A stretch of 64,000 nt of DNA from Phycicoccus sp. HDW14 (GTDB taxonomy: Bacteria > Actinomycetota > Actinomycetes > Actinomycetales > Dermatophilaceae), in assembly GCF_011383005.1 (NCBI RefSeq), contig NZ_CP049935.1, positions 2,542,001-2,606,000 on the forward strand, given 5' to 3'. Position 1 is the first letter of the stretch, and each line of letters starts with the position of its first letter. Of this stretch, positions 37,238 through 45,305 are shown one piece after another. The position numbers and the translations under genes are program-made. Below the pieces are notes generated by a model. That model had not been told where the DNA came from, did no database searches, and saw only the letters and a list, made by a program, of their open reading frames with translations.

Positions 37238-38466
37238 GCGGCACCCGCCCAGTCCGCGGGGTGGGCCAGCACCTCGGACAGCTCGCGCAGCGCGGCCCCG
37301 GAGGCGCCGGCCGCGGGGTCCTCCCCCGCCGAGGTGACCGTGGGGGCGACCCAGCGCGCCGACAGCGACCGGGTCCGCAGGTGCTCCTCGAGATCGGGGC
37401 GCAGCAGGTCGGCGACCTGGGCGAGGTGGCCGCCGAGGACGACGGCCGGGATGTCGAGCACGTTGACGACACCGGCCAGCACGACGCCGAGGGCCCAGGC
37501 CGCGCGGGCCACGGCCGACACGGCCGACGGCTCCCCCGCCCGGGCGGCATCCGCGAGGTCGCGGCCCGACGCCGTGGGCGGCAGGCCGGCGGCGGTGAGG
37601 AGGGCTGCGCGGCCGACGTACCGCTCGAGGCACCCGGTGGACCCGCACGGGCAGGCCGGCCCGTCGGGGTCGACCGGGACGTGCCCGATCTCCCCGGCCC
37701 AGCCGTGCCGCCCGGGCATCCCCCGCCCGTCGAGGACGAGCGAGCCACCGATGCCGACCTCCCCGGAGAGGTACACGAAGTCGGCCAGCGGTCCGGGGCG
37801 CCCGGGCGCGACCTCGGCGACGGTGCGGGCCGCGAGGTCGGCCTCGTTCCCGACCCGCGGGACCATCCCCCCGACGACCGGGAGGTGGCCGGCCTCGAGG
37901 TCGGCCCAGCCGAGGTTGGGAGCCACGAGAAGCGCTGTGCCGGACGGCGAGACGAGCCCCGGGAGGGCCAGCCCGGCACCGACGAGGCGGATGCCGGGCG
38001 CGAGGTCCGCGAGCACCTCGTCGGCGAGGGCCGCCAGCAGCGGCAACACGACGGTGGGGTCGGACCCGACGAACGCGCCGTCGACCACGCGCCCCGCCAC
38101 CACCCGGCCGCGCAGGTCGAGCACCCGGGCGGCGAGGAAGCCGGCGTCGACCTGGAGACCCAGGGCGGCGATGCCGGCGCCGGGGACGAGCGGCGTGGCC
38201 GGCCGGCCCCGACCGGTGACCACCCCCGGTTCGAGCTCGTCGAGGACCCCGCCGCCGACGAGGTCGTCGACGAGGCGCGAGACCGTGGAGCGCGTCATCG
38301 AGGTGCGACCCGCGACGTCGGCCCGCGACAGCGGCTCGGCGGACGCGCACACCGTGGCCGCCACGAGCGCGAGGTTGGCCTCCCGCAGCGAGGACTGGGT
38401 GGCCCGGGACTCGCGGCCCACCGCGGGGCCGGGGACGCGCGCCCGGGGCGCGGTCGCCGAGGTCAT
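37234..38466 (-). CDS. ROK-family transcriptional regulator (XylR-like)
   Basis: The 410-aa protein has an N-terminal winged helix (LSRADVAGRTSMTRSTVSRLVDDLVGGGVLDEL, ~45-78) and a ROK sugar-kinase-like domain with GLQVDAGFLAARVLDLRG, NEADLAARTVAE, the conserved GHVPVDPDGPACPCGSTGCLE zinc site and ALGVVLAGVVNVLDIPAVVLGG. It would repress xylose genes and release DNA on binding sugar. It is divergent from xylA; the shared 68-bp region holds a promoter and a perfect dyad. It is the first gene of an operon with the alditol oxidase. Confidence 0.9.
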   Translation of the reverse strand: MTSATAPRARVPGPAVGRESRATQSSLREANLALVAATVCASAEPLSRADVAGRTSMTRSTVSRLVDDLVGGGVLDELEPGVVTGRGRPATPLVPGAGIAALGLQVDAGFLAARVLDLRGRVVAGRVVDGAFVGSDPTVVLPLLAALADEVLADLAPGIRLVGAGLALPGLVSPSGTALLVAPNLGWADLEAGHLPVVGGMVPRVGNEADLAARTVAEVAPGRPGPLADFVYLSGEVGIGGSLVLDGRGMPGRHGWAGEIGHVPVDPDGPACPCGSTGCLERYVGRAALLTAAGLPPTASGRDLADAARAGEPSAVSAVARAAWALGVVLAGVVNVLDIPAVVLGGHLAQVADLLRPDLEEHLRTRSLSARWVAPTVTSAGEDPAAGASGAALRELSEVLAHPADWAGAA

Positions 38467-38469
38467 GGG

Positions 38470-38497
38470 TTGACGATAGCCGACGGCGGCCTATTAT
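38470..38497 (+). promoter_or_regulatory. Sigma-70-type promoter of xylA
   Basis: TTGACG (38470-38475) and TATTAT (38492-38497) are separated by 16 bases. It is an unusually clear promoter for this GC-rich sequence, with transcription expected to start near 38504, inside the operator dyad. Confidence 0.8.
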
Positions 38498-38513
38498 GTT
38501 GTGGGAGACAACA
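38497..38513. promoter_or_regulatory. Operator dyad for the ROK regulator
   Basis: TGTTGT-GGGAG-ACAACA is a perfect 6-bp dyad around a 5-base spacer. It overlaps the end of the -10 box and the start point, so binding would block xylA. ROK/XylR operators commonly are AT-rich dyads of this kind. Confidence 0.75.
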
Positions 38514-38534
38514 AATACGACGAAGGAGCACACC

Positions 38535-39712
38535 GTGGTGCGTCGACCCACCCCGAGGACAAGTTCTCGTTCGGCCTGTGGACCGTGGGCTGGACGGGAA
38601 CCGACCCGTTCGGCGGCCCCAGCCGCCCGGCCTTGGACCCGTGGGCGTACGCCGAGAAGCTCGCAGGGCTCGGCGCGTGGGGCGTCACCTTCCACGACAA
38701 CGACGTCTTCCCCTTCGACGCCGACGCCGCGACCAAGGAGCGCATCGTCTCGCGCTTCCGGCAGGCGACCGACGACGCCGGCCTCGTCATCGAGATGGTC
38801 ACGACCAACACCTTCAGCCACCCCGTGTTCAAGGACGGTGGGCTGACGAGCAACGACCGCGGCGTGCGGCGCTTCGGCCTGCGCAAGGTGCTGCAGGCCG
38901 TCGACCTCGCCGCCGAGCTCGGCGCGAGCACCTTCGTCATGTGGGGCGGGCGCGAGGGCAGTGAGTACGACGGCTCCAAGGACGTCTTCTCGGCCATGGA
39001 GCGCTACAAGGAGGGCCTGGACACGGTCGCCGGCTACATCAAGGCCCAGGGCCACGACCTGCGGATCGCGTTGGAGCCCAAGCCGAACGAGCCACGCGGC
39101 GACATCTTCCTCCCCACCGCCGGGCACGCGCTGGCGCTCATCGCCGAGCTCGAGCACGGTGACATCGTCGGGCTCAACCCCGAGACCGGTCACGAGCAGA
39201 TGGCCAACCTCAACTACACGCACGGCCTCGGCCAGGCGCTGTGGAGCGGCAAGCTCTTCCACATCGACCTCAACGGCCAGCGCGGCCTCAAGTACGACCA
39301 GGACCTCGTCTTCGGCCACGGCGACCTCGCCTCGGCCTTCTTCACGGTCGACCTGCTGGAGAACGGTTTCCCGGGCAACCCGGACGCCCCGCGCTACGAC
39401 GGCCCGCGCCACTTCGACTACAAGCCCTCGCGCACCGAGCACATGGAGGGAGTGTGGGAGTCGGCGAAGGCCTGCATGTCGACCTACCTGCTCCTCGCCG
39501 ACAAGGCCCGGGCCTTCCGCGCCGACCCGCGCGTGCAGGAGGCGATGGAGTACTCCGGCGTCCTCGACCTCGCCCGGCCCACCCTCGACGAGGGCGAGTC
39601 GGTCGAGGACTTCCTCGCCGCGGACGACGGCTTCGACCCCGAGAAGGCCGGCGAGCGCGACTACGGCTTCGTCCGCCTCAACCAGCTGGCCATCGAGCAC
39701 CTCGTCGGCTGA
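38535..39712 (+). CDS. xylA: Xylose isomerase, frameshift at codon 6-7
   Basis: The protein is about 392 aa when restored. The strong GAAGGAG (38522-38528) serves GTG 38535, but that frame must gain one base in the C4 run 38551-38554 to read [20 protein letters not shown], the normal N-terminus. The rest is intact: catalytic His in [11 protein letters not shown], metal ligands in [35 protein letters not shown] and [23 protein letters not shown]. It converts D-xylose to D-xylulose, with Mg/Mn. No xylulokinase gene is in the window. Confidence 0.93.
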
Positions 39713-39938
39713 CCCGTGGTCCGGTGAGCGCCGCGGCGTCACGGGGGTGGCGGCGGGCCCGGTGCTCCCGGGCCGGGTCGCGACGTGGTTTGCCCGCGAG
39801 TCCCCCGGGGTAGTCGGGGGAGTCCCGCCGCCGAGCCGCGGCTGGACCGCTCGTCCCGACACCGACCCGAGGAGGACCGGGCGTGCCCCTCGCCACCCCG
39901 GCCCCCGGCCGGCCCGACCACCGGACGCAGGAGGTCGC

Positions 39939-41003
39939 GTGCACGTCGTCCTGATCGCCTCGTCCCGCTTCCCGCTGGCCGAGCCGTTCGCAGGTGGCCT
40001 CGAGTCGCTCACGTGGAACCTCGCCCTCGGGTTGCGTTCTCGCGGAGCCGAGGTCACCGTCTTCGCCGGGTCCGGAAGCGACCCGAGGCTCGGCGCCCGC
40101 GAGCTGGCGACCCGGCCGCTCGAGCTGAGCGACACCGCCCGCCGCGACGTGGCGATGCCCGCGGCCTCGTGGCTGACCGAGCACCACGCCTACCTCCAGC
40201 TGATGCTCGAGCTGCAACGCCGCGACGACGTCGACGTGGTGCACAACAACAGCCTCCACCACCTCCCCGTGGCCATGTCGGCCGCGGCGGCGGCCCCGAT
40301 GGTCACCACGCTGCACACCCCGCCGACCCCGTGGCTCGAGCCCGCGATCGCCATCGCCGGCGACCCGCGCTCGCGCTACGTCGCCGTGAGCGAGCACACC
40401 CGGGCGGCATGGCGGCACGCGGTCGGGTCCGAGGTCGTGCCCAACGGGGTCGACGTCGGGCGCTGGACCCCCGGCCCCGGTGGCAACGCCCTCGCGTGGG
40501 TCGGGCGGCTCGTGCCCGAGAAGGCGCCGCACCTGGCCATCGACGCCGCGCGGGCCGCCGGTCGGCCGCTGCGCCTGGCCGGGCCGGTCGGTGACCCCGG
40601 CTACGTCCGGACGATGGTGCTGCCGCGTCTCGGCGACGACGTGGAGCTGCTCGGCCACCTCGGCACCGACGACCTCGTCACGCTCTTCGGCACCAGCGCG
40701 GCGACCCTCGTCACCCCGGTCTGGGACGAGCCGTACGGGCTCGTCGCCGCGGAGTCGTTGGCCTGCGGCACACCGGTGGTCGCCTTCGACCGGGGCGGCC
40801 TCGGCGAGTTCGTCCGGCCCGCCGTCGGCCGGCTCGTCCCCGGGGGTGACGTCGTCGCTGCCGCGGCGGCCGTGCCCGAGGCGGTGGCCCTGTCGCGCAC
40901 CGCGTGCCGCGACCACGCCGTCCGCGCCTGCTCGGTGGACCGGATGGTCGAGGACTACCTGAAGGTCTACGGCGCGATGCTGCCGCTGCGCGGTGCCGCG
41001 TGA
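39939..41003 (+). CDS. Glycosyltransferase family 4 (GT-B fold)
   Basis: The 354-aa protein from GTG 39939 with AGGAGG five bases upstream has the GT4 pattern: PFAGGLESLTWNLALGLRSRGAEVTVFAG at the N-terminal domain, VPNGVDVGRWTP at the interdomain link, LAWVGRLVPEKAPHLAIDAA and the donor-site EPYGLVAAESLACGTPVVAFDRGG. Donor and acceptor are unknown. GTGA overlap with the next gene makes it first of a coupled trio. The 226 bp before it, after xylA, holds no gene. Confidence 0.88.
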   Translation: MHVVLIASSRFPLAEPFAGGLESLTWNLALGLRSRGAEVTVFAGSGSDPRLGARELATRPLELSDTARRDVAMPAASWLTEHHAYLQLMLELQRRDDVDVVHNNSLHHLPVAMSAAAAAPMVTTLHTPPTPWLEPAIAIAGDPRSRYVAVSEHTRAAWRHAVGSEVVPNGVDVGRWTPGPGGNALAWVGRLVPEKAPHLAIDAARAAGRPLRLAGPVGDPGYVRTMVLPRLGDDVELLGHLGTDDLVTLFGTSAATLVTPVWDEPYGLVAAESLACGTPVVAFDRGGLGEFVRPAVGRLVPGGDVVAAAAAVPEAVALSRTACRDHAVRACSVDRMVEDYLKVYGAMLPLRGAA

Positions 41004-42010
41004 TCGGGTACTACGTGCACCACCAGGGGCAGGGCCACCTCACCCGGATGCGCTCCCTCGGCGAACACCTCCGCTCCCCCGTGACCGGACTCAGCAGCCT
41101 CCCCGCCCCGGCCGGCTGGGAGCACCGGTGGGTGCAGCTCCCCCGCGACGACGCCCCGGTGCCCGAGGTCGGGGCGGACGTCGACGCCCACGGCACGCTC
41201 CACTGGGCACCGTTGCGGCACAGGGGTGTCGCTGACCGAGCCGCCGCCATCTCGGCGTGGGTGGCACGCGCACGGCCGCGCCTCGTCGTCACCGACGTCT
41301 CCGTGGAGGCCGCCCTCCTCGTGCGCCTCTGCGGGGTCCCGGTCGTCGTCGTCGCCCTCCCCGGGCACCGCACCGACCCCGCGCACCGCCTGGCCCACGA
41401 CCTCGCCGAGGGTCTGCTCGCGCCGTGGCCGGAGGGGGCGCACGACGCGGGATGGCCCGACGCCTGGCGCGCCAAGACGTGCTTCGCCGGGGGGATGTCG
41501 CGGTTCGACGGGGCGCACCGCCCCCTGCCCGCGACCGGTCGGCCGAGCCGGCACGCCCTCGTCGTCTGGGGAGCCGGCGGCCGGGACACCGGGGCCGGTG
41601 CCGTCGACGCCGCCCGGGCCGCGACGCCCGGGTGGACGTGGTCCGAGTGCAGCCCCGCCCACCCCTCACCGGACCTCTGGCGCGACCTCTGCGCGGCCGA
41701 CGTCGTCGTCACGCACGCGGGGCAGAACGCCGTCGCCGACGTCGCCGCCGCCCGGGCCGCGGCGGTCGTCGTCGCCCAGCGCCGGCCCTTCGACGAGCAG
41801 GACGCCACGGCCGCGGCGGTGTCCCGGATGCGGGTGGCCGACGGGCACACCTCCTGGCCGGAACCCGGGGACTGGCCCGGGGTGCTCGAGCGGGCCGTCC
41901 GCCGTGGGGGACGCGGCTGGAGCCGGTGGAGCACCGGACGGGGCGCGCAGGACGCGGCCGCGTGGCTCGACGACCTCGCGGCCGGCCGCGCCGGACGGTC
42001 GGTCGCGTGA
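41000..42010 (+). CDS. GT-B glycosyltransferase-like protein (MurG/UGT-type)
   Basis: The 336-aa protein starts at GTG 41000 within the stop of the previous gene. The N-terminus IGYYVHHQGQGHLTRMRSLG is typical of this GT-B type; the C-terminal donor half holds CAADVVVTHAGQNAVADVAAARAAAVVVAQRRPFDEQ, matching the His-Ala-Gly site of MurG/UGT-like enzymes. Substrates are unknown. GTGA links it to the third transferase. Confidence 0.75.
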   Translation: MIGYYVHHQGQGHLTRMRSLGEHLRSPVTGLSSLPAPAGWEHRWVQLPRDDAPVPEVGADVDAHGTLHWAPLRHRGVADRAAAISAWVARARPRLVVTDVSVEAALLVRLCGVPVVVVALPGHRTDPAHRLAHDLAEGLLAPWPEGAHDAGWPDAWRAKTCFAGGMSRFDGAHRPLPATGRPSRHALVVWGAGGRDTGAGAVDAARAATPGWTWSECSPAHPSPDLWRDLCAADVVVTHAGQNAVADVAAARAAAVVVAQRRPFDEQDATAAAVSRMRVADGHTSWPEPGDWPGVLERAVRRGGRGWSRWSTGRGAQDAAAWLDDLAAGRAGRSVA

Positions 42011-42832
42011 CCCGGCCCCCGTGGCCGTCGTCACCGTCGTGCACGGCCGCCACGACCACCTCCGCGGCCAGCTCGAGGGCCTGCGCCGCCAGACCCGCCG
42101 GCCCGACCTGCTCGTCGTCGTGGCGATGGACGACGACCGGGTCCCGGCCGTGGTGGACGCGACGGCCGGGGCCGCCCACGTCGTGCACCACGTCCCGATC
42201 CCCCGGCAGGACGGGCGCCTCCCGCTCGCCGCCGCCCGCAACCTCGGCGTCAGCACCGCCGTGGCGGCGGGCGCGGAACACCTGGTCCTCCTCGACGTCG
42301 ACTGCGTCCCGGCGCCCACCCTGGTGGAGCGCTACGCCGAGGTCCTCACGACGGGCGACGGCGACGGCCCGGTGCTCCTCTGCGGCGGCGTCGCCTACGA
42401 GGCCGACCCCCGCGAGGGACCGCGCCCGCCACGCCACCACCCGGCCCGGCCGCCGCTGCCCCGGACGCGCTGAGGGTGGTCGACGACGTCACGCTCTTCT
42501 GGTCGCTGTCGTTCGCGGTGACGGCCGACGACGTCGCCCGCATCGGCGGCTTCGACGAGCGCTACGCGGGGTACGGCGCCGAGGACACCGACGTCGGGCA
42601 ACGGCTGGCGCGCGCCGGCGGGCGCCTGCTCTTCGTCGGCGGCGCCGAGGCCGTGCACCAGTTCCACCCGAGCCCCAGCCCGCCGGTGCAGCACGTGACC
42701 GACATCGTGGCCAACGCCACCACCTTCGCCGACACCTGGGGCTGGTGGCCGATGGAGGGCTGGCTCGAGCAGTTCCGCGAGCTCGGTCTCGTGCACCGCA
42801 CGCCGGACGGGCACTGGCACACCGTCACCTGA
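42007..42832 (+). CDS. Glycosyltransferase family 2, one or two frameshifts
   Basis: The protein is about 270-275 aa when restored. The GT-A core shows VVTVVHGRHDHLRGQLEGLRRQ, LPLAAARNLGVSTAVAAGAEHLVLLDVDCVPA (DVD metal site) and, after the break, LFWSLSFAVTADDVARIGGFDERYAGYGAEDTDVGQRL, the ED acceptor motif. The clear break is the C5 run 42407-42411; one C gives ADPPRGTAPA and reads on to VVDDVTLFWS. If GTG 42007 (GTGA overlap) is the start, C5 42016-42020 also lacks a C; GTG 42021 needs no second repair but has no ribosome site. Confidence 0.8.
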
Positions 42833-42934
42833 ACCCCCGCGGTCCGTGACCTCCGGGGGCACGGCGGGTGTCGATGGGCGCCCCTACGGTCGGTGCACCG
42901 GTCCCGCCGGGGCCTCGACCCAGGAGGACCTGCC

Positions 42935-43318
42935 ATGCGCCGCTCGCTCAACCCCCCGTCCGTCCCGCGCTCACCGTTCTACTCCCAGGGCATCGAGGTG
43001 CCACCGGGCCGCACGGTCCACGTCTCCGGCCAGGTCGGCATCGGCGCCGACGGGACCCCGGCCGAGGGCATCGACGCCCAGACCCGGCAGGCCGTGGCCA
43101 ACGTCCACGCGGTCCTCGCCGAGGCGGGCCTCGGGCCGGAGCACATCGTGTCGCAGCGCGTGTACCTCACGACCGGCGAGTCCGTGCCGGGCTTCGTCGA
43201 GGCCGCGGCCGAGTTCGTCGGCGAGGACCCGTCCGCCACCACGCTGCTGGTCGTCGCGGGCCTCGCCGACCCCGCGCTCCTCGTCGAGGTCGAGGCCGTC
43301 GCGGTCGGGCCCGCCTGA
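42935..43318 (+). CDS. RidA/YjgF-family protein lacking the catalytic Arg
   Basis: The 127-aa protein starts at ATG 42935 with CAGGAGG upstream. The Rid fold is clear (FYSQGIEVPPGRTVHVSGQVGIGADGT; QTRQAVANVHAVLAEAGLG; VSQRVYLTTGE; LLVEVEAVAVG). Where RidA has the imine-deaminase Arg in PARS, this protein reads PSATT, so RidA-type deaminase activity is not expected. Such Rid proteins are numerous in bacteria with unknown roles. It is a single gene facing a leftward operon. Confidence 0.85.
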   Translation: MRRSLNPPSVPRSPFYSQGIEVPPGRTVHVSGQVGIGADGTPAEGIDAQTRQAVANVHAVLAEAGLGPEHIVSQRVYLTTGESVPGFVEAAAEFVGEDPSATTLLVVAGLADPALLVEVEAVAVGPA

Positions 43319-43359
43319 CCGGGAGCCGTCGTGAGGACGGGGACGTCCGTCATCCGCGG

Positions 43360-44196
43360 TCACGGCCGCAGGACGGTCCGGTCGCGCAGGGTCGCCAGGG
43401 CGCCGGAGGTCCGCAGGGCCGCGGTGACGGCCGCGGCGATGCGCCGGTGGCCGTCGTCGTCCGGGTGGTCGCCGTCGTCCTGCAGGTCGGGCGTCGGGTC
43501 GCGTGACCCCTGCGGTCCGAGGAGCGCGGCCGAGGAGTCGACGTACACCGACCCCGTGGCGCGCGCCACCTGCGCGATGACGTCGTTCACCGTGCTCGTC
43601 ACCGCCCGGCTGTTGGCGAGGAAGTCCGCTCCCCGTCCGCGGGCGACGGCTCCGTCCACCCCGACGTTCCAGTACCCGATCAGCACGACGACCGGGTGCG
43701 AGGGCGAGGCCTGCGCGGCGCGCACCGTCCCCGTCAGCGCGGTCCGCAGCGCGGTGACGGTGGGCCCGAGGCAGCTCCGGTCGCCCGAGGACGGGCAGGC
43801 CGACCCGGTACCGGGGTCGAGGGGCACGTCGTTGGCCCCGGCCATCACGAGCACCAGTGCGGCAGAGTCGAGGTCGGCGCGGACCTGCGGCTGGTGCACG
43901 CGGTCGAGCACGTCCTCGCTCGTCGCCCCGTCGACGGCGTCGTCGTCGAGCCGGGTCGGCCGCCCCACCTGACCGCCCACGTCGTCGGCGACGACCTGCG
44001 CGAAGCTGCGGCAGTCGCAGCCGTGGCCGGTCGGCACCGAGTCGCCGAGCGCGACGACGTCGAGCACCGAGGAGTTCAGCTCGTGCGGCCGCCACGGCCC
44101 GGGCACCGCCGCCGTGACCGCGGCCCCCACGAGGACCGCGACGACGGCCAGCCGCGCCCGGGCCCGCGACCCGACGACCCGTCGCGTCCACCTCAC
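43360..44196 (-). CDS. Secreted SGNH/GDSL hydrolase
   Basis: The 278-aa protein from GTG 44196 has a signal or anchor segment (ARLAVVAVLVGAAVTAAVPGP). SGNH blocks: DVVALGDSVPTGHG (catalytic Ser, GDSV for GDSL), MAGANDVPL (Asn, block III), and DDGDHPDDDGHRR (Asp-x-x-His, block V). It probably removes acyl or acetyl groups from envelope or extracellular polymers. GTG overlaps the esterase stop (GTGA). Confidence 0.85.
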   Translation of the reverse strand: MRWTRRVVGSRARARLAVVAVLVGAAVTAAVPGPWRPHELNSSVLDVVALGDSVPTGHGCDCRSFAQVVADDVGGQVGRPTRLDDDAVDGATSEDVLDRVHQPQVRADLDSAALVLVMAGANDVPLDPGTGSACPSSGDRSCLGPTVTALRTALTGTVRAAQASPSHPVVVLIGYWNVGVDGAVARGRGADFLANSRAVTSTVNDVIAQVARATGSVYVDSSAALLGPQGSRDPTPDLQDDGDHPDDDGHRRIAAAVTAALRTSGALATLRDRTVLRP

Positions 44197-45305
44197 GGGT
44201 GGAAGCCCGACAGGGTCCGCCCCAGCCACCGGAAGGCACTGGGGAGCAGCGGCTGCCACACCGCCGACCGGTGACCGCCGCGCGCGAGCACGACGGCCCT
44301 GACCGCCGTCGGTGCGCGGACGGCGCGGAGGAACGCCGAGGTGCTCGGGTACGAGAGCGAGTCCTGGCGGGAGGTCTCGACCCATGCGGAGACGGGCACG
44401 GGGTGCTTCTGCTCGAGGCGGACCAGGTCGTACCCCGAGAGCCCCGGCACGTCCGGTGCGTGGGTCGTGCCGAAGTCGGGCCGGAAGTACCCCTGGAGGT
44501 CGATGAACGCGCCGTAGACGTCCGGGTGGCGCAGCGTCACCGACGCCGCGCACCAGCCGCCGAAGCTGTAGCCCACCGCGGCCCAGCTCTCGCGGTCGGT
44601 CCGCACCCGCAGGTGACCGACGACCCAGCGCGGCAGCTCGGAGCCGAGCCAGGTGTCGACCTGCGTCCCTCCTCCGGCGGCGTTCACGCACTCGGTGTCG
44701 TAGCCCTCCGGGGCGTTGACCTGCGGGACGACGATGATGGCGTCGGCGATCCGCCCCGCCGCGGCCTGCTGCTCCTCGGCACGCGGCAGGCCCGCCCCGA
44801 CGTAGGACAGCGGCACGCTCGGGAAGCCGTGGAGCCCGACGACGACGGGGTAGGTGCGCGGGCTCGCGGGGTCGTAGCCGGGGGGCAGCTCGACGAAGAC
44901 CCGGACGGCCGCCCCGAGGCTGCTCGACGGCACCGTCCACTCCTGGAGGCTCCGCCCGGGCTGCGGCAGCGGGGGCAGCGAGCTCGGCGGGTGCAGCCGG
45001 CGCAGCCCCGGTCCGAGCCGCGCGAGCGCCGATGCCGCGCCGGCCCCACCGCCGAAGGAGGTCGTCGTCCCCGTCCCGGTCGACCCGACGAGGTCACCCC
45101 ACGAGACGTAGAACAGGTACTGGTCGTTGAGGACGACGCCGCTGAGGAGCACCGCGAGGGCCCCGACGAGCAGGACCTTGGCACCGCGGGCCGCCGTCGC
45201 CGGCAGGGGCCGACGCAGGCGCGGCACGTCGAGCAGGGCGGCGACGAACACGACGACGAGCAGGCCCGCGACGAGGACGACGAGCCCCCGGCCGGTGAGG
45301 CTCAT
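44193..45305 (-). CDS. Membrane-anchored esterase (antigen 85/esterase D-like fold)
   Basis: The 370-aa protein has two or three N-terminal membrane helices (GLVVLVAGLLVVVFVAALL; AKVLLVGALAVLLSGVVL), a linker and an alpha/beta hydrolase domain from ~125: YPVVVGLHGFPSVPLSYVGA, catalytic Ser in AAVGYSFGGWCAAS, and VLARGGHRSAVW with the His. The fold is like corynebacterial mycolyltransferases and enterochelin esterases. The substrate is probably in the envelope. ATG 45305 overlaps lysX (ATGA). Confidence 0.83.
   Translation of the reverse strand: MSLTGRGLVVLVAGLLVVVFVAALLDVPRLRRPLPATAARGAKVLLVGALAVLLSGVVLNDQYLFYVSWGDLVGSTGTGTTTSFGGGAGAASALARLGPGLRRLHPPSSLPPLPQPGRSLQEWTVPSSSLGAAVRVFVELPPGYDPASPRTYPVVVGLHGFPSVPLSYVGAGLPRAEEQQAAAGRIADAIIVVPQVNAPEGYDTECVNAAGGGTQVDTWLGSELPRWVVGHLRVRTDRESWAAVGYSFGGWCAASVTLRHPDVYGAFIDLQGYFRPDFGTTHAPDVPGLSGYDLVRLEQKHPVPVSAWVETSRQDSLSYPSTSAFLRAVRAPTAVRAVVLARGGHRSAVWQPLLPSAFRWLGRTLSGFHP

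Noticed and set aside
38501..38535. Start of xylA at 38501 upstream of the ribosome site
   Set aside because: It would lie inside the operator and before GAAGGAG; the correct start is GTG 38535 with one missing base in 38551-38554.
42016..42020. A certain second frameshift at the GT2 start
   Set aside because: An in-frame GTG at 42021 can serve as start, so this site is only possible and was not counted among the sixteen.
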